Part shown: positions 34,472 through 45,508 of the stretch, in pieces
Layout of the letters: each line of letters starts with the position of its first letter
Position numbering within the stretch: position 1 is the stretch's first letter
Origin: Ciborinia camelliae
Taxonomy: Eukaryota > Ascomycota > Leotiomycetes > Helotiales > Sclerotiniaceae
Reading direction: 5' to 3'
Assembly (NCBI GenBank): GCA_025890175.1
Contig: JANPYM010000015.1
Span: 337,147 to 401,146 of the forward strand
Length of the DNA stretch: 64,000 nucleotides
Notes under the pieces: model-generated
Database searches by the model: none
Seen by the model: the letters and a program-made list of their open reading frames with translations, nothing else
What the model was told of the DNA's origin: nothing
Position numbers and translations under genes: made by a program

Positions 34472-35203
34472 TATTTTTGACAATTTATATGATGAATACC
34501 TAAGTAGTGAGGATGATTACGATAAATGATGACAATCAAGGTGTTCTTAAATTTGTGAGTGGACTAGAGTACGGGAAGCGGGAAGCTTTTCGGCGGGGTT
34601 ACAGTATGACGCTAAAAGCTAAAGTCTGATTAGTCCAGATCAAATTGGAAAGCGGTGAAAGACAGTTGGTTGTAGCGTCTGATTGGTGCAGCATACATGG
34701 TACTTGAGTAGTACAAACTGTCACTGCCACAAAAGTCACGAACACAAAGCATTAATTAGTAGTAGTTATTTAAATCGCAGTACTCTACATGTATCTGTTT
34801 TGGGCAGGTAACTAAACAATACAGATGAAAAAGTTGTCCTCGAAAATATACCCATTCCATTCTTCATTATCCATTTCTAAAGTTCAGTCTCCCGTCCATG
34901 CAGGTTATCAGAAATTCGGAATGCGCCTCCAATGCCTTCGATGATATATATACATTCTACAGATATATGATTGGTACTAAAATAATACATTGCCTATAAA
35001 TATATCGTTACGGACTTGCTCATCATGGTAATACCCCTCCGTTGTCGAGACCAAATGCCTTGAACTATAACACCGGGGAGTCAGCAATTGCCTATTATAA
35101 AATGGTTCTTGTATGGAAGGGAGGAGGGGGGGACAATATTTGAAGCGTCCAAACAGAGTTGGGCATTAAGAAGAAAGCTTGCGGGGATAATGGGAAATCA
35201 AAG
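34472..35203. other. Intergenic between NMT1 and the hydrolase
   Basis: About 730 bp with no coding signal, containing the NMT1 promoter and the terminator of the alpha/beta hydrolase. No specific element was recognised. Confidence 0.5.
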
Positions 35204-36709
35204 CTATCTTAAGGAGTGAAGAAGCAGAAGATGAACATTCAAATAGAGTTGAACATTGGGGAGTGTGGTATGAATGAACCGATTTAAGCTTACGACTGCT
35301 AAAGATAAAGGCGCATAAGTTAGAACAGTACTATGAGCTGGAAACCAATTAGCAAGAGCTTAGATATCCTTCGTCAATGATATATGAATGCTTACCGCCA
35401 TGACCAACAACTTCCTGTCGAATAGTCTTATCATTTCCAGTTTTCCACGTCGAAATGAAAGCGCCATCACCCATATCAATGGTATTTCGCGCTTTCATCT
35501 TCTCCAACAATTCCATGCTTATTCCACTTTCCATAGTACCATTTGCTGCTGCTGCAAACAATCCCTGCGAATGATACCATGGAATCTCATAATCATCCAA
35601 TGCATGAATAATAAATAGTCGTACCCGCTTGCTGTTCTGAACATAATTTGTGAGCCGTGAAGTGGAAGGCCATTTGTCGGTCACATAGCCGATGAATAGT
35701 TGTTGTAGTGCAGGGTATGGCCGCAGCGGTGATAGAACCGGTATCCAGCCTGCGATAGAGTAGCTGGTGAGTAAGTTTGAGACATCCGTGAAGCCAGCGA
35801 CAAGAACAACGCCCGCAAATTCGATTCCCTGTAAGGCAAAACTTTCCACCACCCCGCATGCAACTGCCGTTCCCAGACTCTGTCCTAGAACCACAATTCG
35901 AGACGATGGAACTTTGGCGATCTTCATAGCCCAATCTACTGCTGCGATGCCGTCTATAATGAGTCCTTCTTCGGTAGGGAAGCCGGTTGAACGACCGAAT
36001 CCTCGATAATCAATGGCTAGAATATGAATATCTGAGGTACTTCCATCAGGCATCGCCCGATATGAACTTGTTCGTTCACCTTGGGCCACATTTCCAAAAG
36101 TCTGTCTCATAATCAGCTAATGACCTCAGAACTTTGTTAAAAAAGAAAATATTTCATACCCCGTGAACTGTTGTTATTAGTATGTGATAGAGACATAATT
36201 TGGGAAGACTCACAATTGATAATAAGTCGAGCACCTGGATCATCCCTCAGTAATTCAAATCCCTTCGTAAGACTTATATCATCAACAAACCCCGAGGGCT
36301 GCTTCAATATCTCGGATTCATGCTTGGCATAAAGTCCCAAAGGCATGACGTGCCAAGCGTATAGAGTTTCTCCATCCGGAGTACTGAAATTGAATGGCGA
36401 TACTTGATTCTCTATACTAGATTTGAGCAGTGGAGGCTATGTACATGGCTTATGTTACTGACTAGCAAAGCCAAACTTTTCTGGCTTGTCTATATTCGTT
36501 GCCCAGGCCTGTGGCAAATGCAGTTTGTGCACATACATAACACTAGAGGTATGAGCAAACCGATATATCCATTGTTCCGAGAGGATATACGCAACTTACT
36601 GTCTTTGCAGCCATGGATTTGTCAAGGCAATCAATGCTAGAGCGTAAAATGAAAGCCCAAAGAAAAGAGAAAAGTATGCTTTCTTGAAAATCGGAGCCAG
36701 GGGAGGCAT
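35204..36709 (-). CDS. ABHD12/Bem46-type alpha/beta hydrolase, membrane anchored
   Basis: This alpha/beta hydrolase has one N-terminal membrane helix and resembles ABHD12 lipases/Bem46-like proteins. Proposed exons: 36709-36600, 36542-36463, 36411-36214, 36167-36160, 36101-35392 and 35350-35204. The ATG at 36709 gives MPPLAPIFKKAYFSLFFGLS and then helix FYALALIALTNPW. Exon 2 and 3 give DKPEKFGFAK joined to NQVSPFNFSTPDGETLYAWH. An 8-nt microexon completes LIINFHG, the oxyanion HG motif. The nucleophile elbow is VVLGQSLGTAVACG (G-Q-S-L-G), the acid lies in FIIHALDDYEIPW, and the histidine is in VVGHG just before the last intron; splicing there gives GHGAHSTVLTYAPLSLAVV. The end after that is uncertain: a further GTAAGC donor could replace the stop at 35204. 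Substrate unknown; acyl glycerols or lysophospholipids are likely by family. Confidence 0.85.
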
Positions 36710-37108
36710 GGTGTAAATGATAAGAAACCAAGTCAAGAAAAACTAGAGAGTATAGAGAAAAGTCAGACCGGATCGGTGAATGCAGCATAGCTATCAAATA
36801 ATGGTCCTAGAAATTCTAGGAGATTGAATGATGAATGAAAAACAGGAAACATATATAATCAATCATATTGGACAGAAAAGATATCGCCGCCTAGCTCCTC
36901 GGCCGGCGTGGATAGGAAGAGGGAACCTTGGACCTTGGAAGAGGATCATAGATAGATAGGTAGGTAGCCCGATAGTAAGAACCTCATAAGTGAGTGAGGT
37001 AGGTATAACCATGTGCATCAGTACAGCATACCTAGGTAACTTTTGATTCTGATTATTATGATCTCAAGTGTCATATATAGGAAGACTTGTCATCATCTAA
37101 CTGAAGTT

Positions 37109-37142
37109 GTAAAGGTGTAAAGGTGTAAAGGTGTAAAGGTGT
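37109..37142. repeat. 8-bp tandem repeat (GTAAAGGT)4
   Basis: Four and a quarter perfect copies of GTAAAGGT lie in the spacer between the hydrolase and Swc3. Confidence 0.9.
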
Positions 37143-37249
37143 ACAATACGGAGGATACAGTACGATACAATAATGTACGTGGAATGAATGGTCAATAAGG
37201 TTGTTAAGATCACTCGGGTTGTCTGAAGGAAGAAAAGAGGAAGGGTCTG

Positions 37250-37325
37250 TCTGGTTGTCTGGTTGTCTGATTGTCTGTTTGCCCATTTGCCCATTTGCCC
37301 ATTTGCCCGTTCCCCGTTCCCCGTC
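37250..37325. repeat. Cluster of 8-bp and 7-bp tandem repeats
   Basis: Three consecutive short arrays abut one another: CTGGTTGT-like units (about three), four copies of TTTGCCCA/TTTGCCCG, then GTTCCCC repeated about two and a half times. The arrays lie about 230 bp upstream of the Swc3 start codon. Confidence 0.85.
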
Positions 37326-37554
37326 CACCACCTACTACCACCTACCACATCTTCATTTTACTTTCACCCACCATCTACCCTCTACCACCTACTACCCTCT
37401 ACCACCTACCACCCACCCAATTCCATTTAATTACTTTTTTTGACCACCAAAATTTGCACCACGCCTTGCCTACAAATTCGAATATTACAATTGGAACAAA
37501 AAGCAAAAAGCAAAAAGATTTCGAATTCACTTTAAAATAACTACAATCAAGAAA

Positions 37555-39298
37555 ATGGAAAGGAAGAGAAAATTACCTGCGAGGTCTTCTCGAGGAGGAG
37601 AGCCTGCAAACAAAAAACGAACGGCTACACCTCCAGATCGATCAACTCCAGCAACTCCACAACCACAATCTACAACTCCACAACCTGTTGAAGAAACTCT
37701 ACCAAAGAGTATCGTTGCCGGAATGCCTTTACCTACAGTTGATGAGCCTCAATCCGAGAATCTTTCTTCCAAGGACTTTCAATCGATTTCAGAGAGGTAT
37801 GTTTTTCTACGTGATGCCCATATCATCGAATCTGATACAAGCAATTTACAGCGGAGTTCTTGCGGAATCATTACAAAGATCGCGACAGAAATGGGTCAGC
37901 GAAGGTATATTTGAGAAGTATTGGACGAAACCGACCAAGAAGAAGGGTGTACCTGCAGAACCTCTGAATAATCCAGGAAAAGATACCATGACGAAGCTTG
38001 GAACATGCCAAATAACTATCGAGCCTCATGTTTTTGATGCTACAATGTATGCTATTAAGGAACCAAAGTCCGCCTTCCAACCTGCTCAACAACAACAACA
38101 AATGTCTCGTCCAATTATTCAATATGGTCCTCCAAATGGAGTTATGCCCCCTCCTGCCCCCATACAAGCACCAAGTCCGGTACAACAGAAACCAGTCCAG
38201 GCAACACAGCCAACAAAACAAATGATTGCTCCAAATAATTCTGCGCCAACTGCACCAATGGTCTCTACTCCTCTTTCTGCTAGCCAAGCACCACCGATGA
38301 CCAGCGCTCCAATGAGTGGACAAGGCCCAAATAACTCGAATACTAATTTCCCGCAACCACCCAGCACAGTATCTTCTGCTCAACCAGCACCACCTGCACA
38401 ATCAAACAAAAGTGCAGATCTTGTTATTCAAATGTTAGCAGAGAGAGCAGCGACCGATGCCGACCTAAAAGGTCTAATGAGGATCGTGGCAAATGGCGAA
38501 GCGTCAGCTGTTGAACTTAGAAAGTTCCAAAATCACATTGACGAACTGAATCAGCTTATAAAGGCACGCCAACCTGCTGCACAATCCTCCTTAAATACCA
38601 ATTCACAACCACCACCAACACCACCACCTACTGCTCAGCCTAATGGACCGCAAAATACACCGGTCGTCAACAAACCTACTCCACCTCCCACACCCACTCC
38701 AGCTCCCGCACCGCCTCAACAACCTCAAGCCCTTCGGTCAAAAGGTCCGGTGGCTCCACCTAAGCCAGACATTTCGGGTGTGGTATTTGAGTTTCATGGA
38801 GGTAACGGTGATCGATACCTTTTCCCAAAATATAGTATCCTTGACTATCTTCCTGGCGGCCATGTTATAGCCTCATTCCTCATTGTGCGTAAAGGCAGCA
38901 GCAGTGACTCTCCTTCGTATGACCCTCAACTCGATTACTACCAACCAGTTACGATTCGCCTTTACACCCACCAAGGTAAACAACTCGACTCGTTACAAAG
39001 GGTCGTTGCCTCCCCGGATGAGGTCCGAAGATACATGGATGACATCATGGATAATATGACAAGAGCCGAATACGTTTTACTGGCTATGCGTCTACCCAAG
39101 GATTCTGAATCTGAAAAGGAAGGTACACCCACAAACTCTTCAGATCAGCCAGAGACGAACGCCGATAACAATCCTAATTTACCACTTTGGCAAACTACAA
39201 ATGCACCACCTCCCCCACCTGTAGCGAAGCTACCACCCACTAAAAGACTTCTTACGGAAGACGAAAAATATCAATCTTTCATTACAACAGTTACTTAA
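37555..39298 (+). CDS. swc3: SWR1 chromatin-remodelling complex subunit Swc3
   Basis: Swc3 is a nuclear subunit of SWR1, which exchanges H2A for H2A.Z. Two exons, 37555-37796 and 37852-39298, join through a 55-bp intron; splicing restores SKDFQSISESGVLAESLQRS in the conserved Swc3 domain. The start MERKRKLPARSSRGGE is basic and nuclear-localisation-like. The Swc3 domain covers about residues 50-165: GMPLPTVDEPQSENL, RQKWVSEGIFEKYWTKPTKK, TMTKLGTCQITIEPHVFDAT. It is followed by a long Pro/Gln/Ala-rich linker (about 180-370). A second folded block near 385-490 (VVFEFHGGNGDRYLFPKYSI, DEVRRYMDDIMDNMTRAEYV) is typical of filamentous-fungal Swc3-like proteins and absent from yeast Swc3. Total about 562 residues. 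Confidence 0.92.
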
Positions 39299-39975
39299 AC
39301 TCTCTACTTGAATACACCTATAGGAATAGGCAAGAAGGGTTTCATTTGTTTGTATTAAATATTATAATTGGAGGGCGCAATATGGAATGGAAAATGGAAA
39401 ATACGGATGGAGCAGGACACCGGGAAACGGCAGGGAAAGACCGGGATACTCAAGGACTCATTTATAAAATGATGGAAGGCAAACAAGGGAATGGATGGGA
39501 TGGGGTGGCGTATGAGGCACAGGAAGCCCTTTCTTTTACTCATATCTTAGGTTAAAGATTTCTTTTCATTCTCGGTTTAACTTTTTATTGATTTTATGCG
39601 CTCATGCATGATATTGAGGGCTGTGGGGAAAGCATTATGGGTTGTGGATGTATATGTATTCTAGGTTGGAATATGCAAGGAAGGCGACTAAATTAGGAGG
39701 CAAATCACAATCCACTCCCTAACTTGAGTGAGGTTAATTCTAAACGACTTCTTATGATTATGGGAACTTTATGTGACATTCGTTTCTTCAATTTTCTTTC
39801 TTCGCAACCTTAATATTCTACAGATATTCTGATTTCAACCCCCCCCCAAAACAAAAAAATCCATTTCCCCGATCATACGCCTTTATAAAACCAATCTCTT
39901 ACTACTAAGTATTGATCAAATCTTACTTTTCTCTCGCCCTTTCCCTTTCTCATTTTCTCACCCCACACCCAAAAA
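39299..39975. other. Convergent intergenic region
   Basis: About 680 bp between the stops of Swc3 (plus) and the transporter relic (minus), containing terminators only. A C9-A run occurs at 39840-39858. No gene is seen. Confidence 0.5.
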
Positions 39976-41780
39976 TCAACCCCTCAGACCCCATCCCCAT
40001 TTCCCGGGACGTCCCAAGACCTCCCATCTCGCGACGGCAAAACAAAAAGTAGAAAGGAGGAGGATCGATCCGAAAAAGGTGATGAAGAGGGAAGGGGATA
40101 CTTGGTTCAGTATTATGGATGAGAGGGGGGATGCTGAGGAAACATCTGTGTGGGAGATGAGATATGGTGGGGTGGTGGGGTGGTAGGGTGGGTTTTATTT
40201 TGGGGGGAAAGGGGAGGGGAAAATGGAAGGCGGCATGGAGGAGGGAGATGGACACATACGCAATAGCAACTCCAAGCTGACTAGCGCCCCACCAGCGCGC
40301 ATACACGTGAGAAGGACAAAGAGTGGAGATGCAGATGGGGGCTGCGGTCATGACGGCGCCGGAGCCGAGACCAGAGAGGGGCGCGTAGGTGTAGAAGAGA
40401 ATTAGTGATATTGTTGAAGACTGGGTGGAGTGAAGAGAGCAGGAGGAATTGGGAGAAGGAAGAAGAGATGTAGGTAAGAACAAAGCAAAGTTCGAAAGCA
40501 GCGAAATGAAGATTAGACAGAGGAGAACTGTATTATAGGGACCGACACAGTCGGAGAGGGGGCCGGATAGGAGACTTCCGAGGATGGAACCGCTGGCTGA
40601 GGTGTTAGTTGTAGAATATTTGGGGAGAAATTGAGTATGAAGGGGAGATGACAAGGGAAAACCAACGCATTAACAACGGTGACAACATTAAAAGAAACCG
40701 AAATTGAAAATCCCCGTTTCAACCCATATGTAGGAAGTAGGCCTATTGCGCCTACGAGTACGAATTCGAATACTGGGTTTGGTTATTAGTCATATTGAAT
40801 TTTGCCGATATATGATTGATTGCTGGAAATTGCATTAAGAGAAAACAGAGTTAAAATGAAAGGTTAGAGTGATGAATGCACTTACGCGAAATACCAGCCA
40901 TAGACCAGAGAAAACTTTTATCGCGCAACAAACTCTAATCACCCTGTATTTTCCTCTCGTTCCAGAATTTCCACCGTAGGGATCTCGTTGTCTCGTTGGT
41001 ACTCAGACTCTCATCCCTCTCCCTAGCACCCTTTTCCCCCATCCTCGCAAAGAGCAAGAAAGCCAAAAACCCCACCGCAATCAGCACCCCCACAACCCCA
41101 GCTACAATCCTCATCGCATCGCCCCATTCTAAATTCTCCAGCACCGTCTTAAACATAAATGTGAAGATAATTCCGCCAGTTGGATTCTCCACTAGCGCAA
41201 TACCCGTCACTAATCCTCTGTACCCCGTTCCTTCAAATGTGTTTAACATCGTATTGGCAACTGTACAGAGAAGTGCCATGCCCAGGGCACTCAGCATTCC
41301 ATAGACGAGCAGGAAATGGAGGAGGGAGGAGCAAAGGGAGAGGAGGAGGAGCGAGAGTATGTAAATAAGCGAGCCCGGAATGAGAAGGGGCAGGGGGCCA
41401 AAGGCATCATAGACAGGACCGAGGGGGAGAAATAGGAGGAGGGTGAGCAGGATGTTGAGCGCGGGGATTAGGGAGAGGGCTGGGAGAGGGGTGTGGGGGA
41501 GAACGGTGGTAGAGAGGTGCGAGAGGAGGATACCGGAGCTGTTGTAGAAACCCCAGGTTGAGAGGGTGAGGGTGAAGGAGGAAAGGGTCGTTAGTATGGG
41601 ATTGCATGGTGATTTGCGGATGGATGTAGGCAAAGATATAAATGTAGAGGGAAGCGTGATGGGTGAGGGTGTAGTTCCTTTTTCTGGATCGTTGATTGCG
41701 GATTCTTTAAGTAGGGTGGGTAGATTGACTGGCTCAACCGCGACGATGGTAGAAGATTTGGGAAATACTAATAATGCCAT
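39976..41780 (-). pseudogene. Major-facilitator (monocarboxylate-type) transporter, apparently broken
   Basis: The gene encodes a 12-helix MFS transporter of the fungal monocarboxylate-permease type. The ATG at 41780 opens MALLVFPKSSTIVAVEPVNL; helices 1-6 lie in one frame (WGFYNSSGILLSHLSTTVLP, MLSALGMALLCTVANTMLNT, YRGLVTGIALVENPTGGIIF). The frame meets TAG at 40935-40937 in the helix 6-7 loop, but the very next codons continue it in frame: SLLRDKSFLWSMAGIS, then after an intron FEFVLVGAIGLLPTYGLKRG. Helices 9-10 follow (ASGSILGSLLSGPLSDCVGP, GLGSGAVMTAAPICIS, ARWWGASQLGVAIA). The last helix (SLFITFFGSILLLSTFCFAV, stop at 39976) is in a frame one base off from what the best intron would give, next to a C6 run. 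So at least one nonsense change and probably one frameshift are present. A sequencing error or a truncated functional product cannot be excluded. Confidence 0.75.
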
Positions 41781-42495
41781 TGTTGCAGTTCCTCGCTCTC
41801 GAATATCACTCGGGCTCTCTAGCTAAGTAACCCCAGTGTCCCAAAGACCTTGAAATAAACTCCAAAAACAATGAACAACTTCCACGCGCCTGGAATGCAA
41901 TTTCGATCGTCTCAACTTTGAACAGCAAAACAAATTCTGAACTAGCAGATATACACACAGAATATTACAACAAGCCGCGACTACCACCCTCTATACCTAC
42001 AGAATTCAGTACAACACCACATAGATATACACTTTATTTGCCATGGTCGTCTTTCTATCATGTAAGTACTATGTAGCCAAATGCAAAAACAATCAAAGAA
42101 GTAATATAAAAAAGGACAATATCTCCGGTATAGGAAGACTGCATCAGAATAGCATGCAATATAATTCCATGGATATCGACGCCCTTATTTTCAGACCGCT
42201 CTTTGCCGCTTCTTTTCCTTTGTTCATCAACAAATGATAGATTGCTACCGGCGTCGTGTGAGAACTCGGCCATTTGGGCCATAGAAAAGGCTTTATCAAT
42301 GTTTAAATTCATCCGGAATGTTCCTGATGAGTTGATATCACCTCAATATAAAATGCCACCTAAAAGCCCAACCAAGTATATGCAACCTTAAGTAAAAGCA
42401 GTTGCGCGGAAATCATCAGATATTGCACGGGATTCTTCAAACGCGTGCGAGATAAATTAGACCCATTTGAATTTAAACGCGAAGAGCACCCCCAC
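41781..42495. other. Intergenic between two relic genes
   Basis: About 700 bp without supported coding sequence between the transporter start and the end of the FAD oxidoreductase relic. Confidence 0.5.
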
Positions 42496-43873
42496 TTACT
42501 CTCCAAGGAAACTGCGGGAATCGAGAGCCTTTCCATCCATGCCCTCCAGGTCATCTCTCATGATCATTGGAGCGAAAATCTTTCCTATTCCTTGGTAATT
42601 CTGCACGCTCCACTCGTTGTGTCCAGTAGCTATTCAAAGCCCCGTCACATCTGCAATGCCCCCACGATCGGACCAACTGCTTCTTCTTCTGCATGTTTTA
42701 GAATCTGAGGCCTGAAGCATGCTTTTCCTAGCACAAATTCGGCATCATCGATTGCCGGGGAAATGGTCGATGCTGCATATCTAATTCCCGCAATCATATT
42801 CGAATCCACTTGGACTTTATCTGTGGTTTCCGGAAGTGGTGGACAATCGCTGGGACCACAGATATAAACCTCTTCGGGATCTAAGGGAAGACCGGGACGG
42901 GGGTAAATTTCTATATCGTCTATGATGGTTTCCTTATCTTTCCATTCCATGGTATCTTTCTCCTTATATTATGGAAATCCATTAAATATTGGTGGATCAA
43001 AAATTGGAATGGGAAAGTATGGACTTAATGACCTTGAAGGTTTCATCGCGATACTATGGAGCATAGTACCATATACAAGAATACGAGGAACGAGTTTAGA
43101 TGACAAGGGACCAGCTGCGACAAAGACTTCCGTTGCATTAATGTGCTTCGTATTTCCATCCTGAATATAACTGATGGAATCGAGTATGCGATTCCGAGGA
43201 GTAATTAATCGATTTAGCAGACCCGATAACGAGATTCGCACCTTCAGCTTGAGCAAGACCTAAAAGATAGCTGGGAATCTATTTCGGACGGACTTGGGCA
43301 GTATTTTCTGGTTTACCAATCTCGGTAAATTCTTTGATGTAGGAGTCATTGACCCTTCCAGTGTTTTAGGAATCCATATCAGTACCCTGAAACAATGGGA
43401 TTTTATTCCGTGCATGTCGGGTCATATCGGCGTAGTGTACATCGCGATAACCCAACACAAATCCCCCTTGTATCTCAGCGAGCTCGGCATTCAGATTGAA
43501 AGTAAGAGAAGAAAGACAAGAAGGTGTTGTCCATGATGCTAATAAGCCTGACTGGTTTAGAATGCATTTCCAAATACAGTCCAGGTTCACGAGGATCAAT
43601 ACATCTTTATATTTACGCATGTAGATCAAATTTATATCACTGACCTCAAGCTTTTCCAGAAAATCTTCCTGCTACTTCTATAGCTTCTAGAATTGTAATG
43701 CTGTGGATTGATGGGTCGTACAAACGGTGTTGGGTGAGCCAGTAAGCTGTAGAGATATCAACAAAACCACCACATAATGTGGGGTTAGAAAGAAAGGAAC
43801 TTGGGGAAGAGCAGATAAAACTACCTATAATGATAATATTCTTAGCATCAAATACAGGTCCAACGACGCCCAT
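42496..43873 (-). pseudogene. FAD-dependent (DAO-type) oxidoreductase relic
   Basis: Pieces of a D-amino-acid-oxidase-fold FAD oxidoreductase run in order across several frames. From the ATG at 43873: AKNIIIIG, then GGFVDISTAYWLTQHRLYDP forming the Rossmann FAD-binding start, interrupted by a segment that looks like an intron with a lost AG acceptor. Next come SWTTPSCLSSLTFNLNAELA and GGFVLGYRD, LGLAQAEGANLVIGSAKS, TEVFVAAGPLSSKLVPRILV, IEIYPRPGLPLDPEEVYICG, and EFVLGKACFRPQILKHAEEE. The end (IATGHNEWSVQNYQGIGKIF) follows a frameshift and a TGA where the family has Trp. GKA is followed by TGA where glycine is expected. With four or more lesions this is a clear pseudogene. Intact relatives oxidise amines or amino acids. 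Confidence 0.85.
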
Positions 43874-45508
43874 TTTAACAAATTTAATGAATAATAGAAA
43901 CGTCAGAGATCAATCAATCAATCAATCAATCGGAAGGCCAAGATTGTGAGATCAATGGAGGACTTCCGGGTTTCCACTACGGACATTAAAGATATTGTGA
44001 GAAAGTGTGCTCTTTTGGAGGCAAAATGTTGATGAGGGGACTCGTGAAAGATTCAATGTATCTTTATTATATTGACCAACTGGTTGACCGACCCGTATCC
44101 AAATCGCTTGAAATGGTTATTATCGAATGCATAGCTACCTACTATAGGTACAATATACAATACTCGTATCATTAAAACCAAGAATGAAGGTCCCTTCAAG
44201 CACCGTATAAATTCCCTGTACTTGCAGTGGAAGGCCATGTAAAGTCTGATTTTTATTCGGCAATGAATAGAATTTAGAGATCATCACTACTACCCGCATC
44301 AAAATCCAAATCTTGCGCGGTACAAGTGAGTAAAACCCTTCCTTTTTCAGTTTGAAGCTGCCCGCATCTGGGCAAATTTGGAAGATGCAATTGGAGAGTT
44401 GCTGTCAAGGAAACCGACAAGGCGGCGAAGTTCGTGGCAGAATTCTAAGGAAAGTGATTATGTAATCCTATTACCACCTGCATCCCGTAACCTTTTCCTT
44501 GATACAAAATTGCTTCGTCAATCTGCTCATTCTAAAACGATCCCCATTCTCCTATCAAATCATCTTCAGATACTTGGCTGATGGCTGTTGGCTTACTATT
44601 TAATAAACATAGAACAAGCAAACTACATGATCTTATTATAATCATCGTAAATTGCATGAAGTTCGGCATAGCTGCATGAATGGGATGATATTGCATGCAT
44701 TCATTTTTCTCCGAATTGCATATGCATATGGATTCGTACAACTCAATGCACTTACTTGCTTCTCCGTCAGTCATGCCACTTGAAACTGCTGTAATACCAC
44801 AGCCTGGACATGCAGGCCGACACGAAATCGTCGTTGGGCGTATGCTGGGCCACTTCCAAAGGGATGGGCAAGTTCCAGATCTATACTGGACGCGAGATAT
44901 AAAAAAACATCCGTTGATTCGAAAGTTCGAGACTTCGAGAGGCTTACCAGGAAATAAAGCCAAAAGATATGTATACTGGGTTACAGCTGAGACGGTATCG
45001 GCGAACCTAAGCCGTTGGCGCAATCATATTGCGGAAATCTAAATCGTAAAACACATGAGTATCTCGTGTTGTAAGGCGAACCGCCAAAAAGCATTAAGAA
45101 CGTCGCACAAATTCTCGGGCCCAATGCCGGCAGTTTATAAGGCCAAAGCCACATTCTCAGCTGCTAAGACATATAAATTTCGAAATTAGTCGTGCAGAAA
45201 CACCTCGAAGCGGCACCAAGACAAGTTTTCAGCCCTAAATACTATCTACCATTGAATATTCTTATTTTGACTGGGTTGAGTCATTCATTTCCTTTCGTTT
45301 TCAGCTTATTTGTATGATCCAAAGCATCTACATTCCCCGCTATCGAGTTGATACAAACGCGTCTGAAAGATTTTCTTTATTGGAATTTCTTAATTTTTAG
45401 CCCGAAAAACTCTCCTCATATTAATCCTACTGTAATGGTACCTCGAATTCTAGAGTGCCGTCACATCAATTTTTAGTAGCATCTGAAAGCTTTTGTTCTA
45501 CATACACA
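43874..45508. other. Intergenic region with possible small ORF
   Basis: A (CAAT)5 microsatellite lies at 43911-43931. Apart from the separately listed frame at 44695-45042, no coding or RNA feature is supported. The final 300 bp should hold the promoter of the PLAC8-like gene. Confidence 0.45.
44695..45042 (+). CDS. Possible 115-residue hypothetical protein
   Basis: An ATG-initiated single frame of 115 codons with balanced composition: PGHAGRHEIVVGRMLGHFQR, DLYWTRDIKKHPLIRKFETS, ETVSANLSRWRNHIAEI. No signal peptide, membrane segment or recognised domain. It could be a small gene, the tail of a degraded larger gene, or chance. Lack of introns and neighbours in the same orientation gives no further support. 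Confidence 0.3.
   Translation: MHSFFSELHMHMDSYNSMHLLASPSVMPLETAVIPQPGHAGRHEIVVGRMLGHFQRDGQVPDLYWTRDIKKHPLIRKFETSRGLPGNKAKRYVYWVTAETVSANLSRWRNHIAEI

Larger units (their letters stand above)
36710..37554. other. Divergent promoter region rich in short tandem repeats
   Basis: This 845-bp region separates the hydrolase (minus) from Swc3 (plus). It contains TAGGTAGGTA units (36957-36968), a TACCTAGGTA palindrome (37028-37039) and two clusters of 8-bp tandem repeats listed separately, then a CTACCACC-rich pyrimidine/purine-skewed tract (37327-37428) immediately upstream of Swc3. The 3' end of the minus-strand gene and the plus-strand promoter must share it. Confidence 0.6.
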
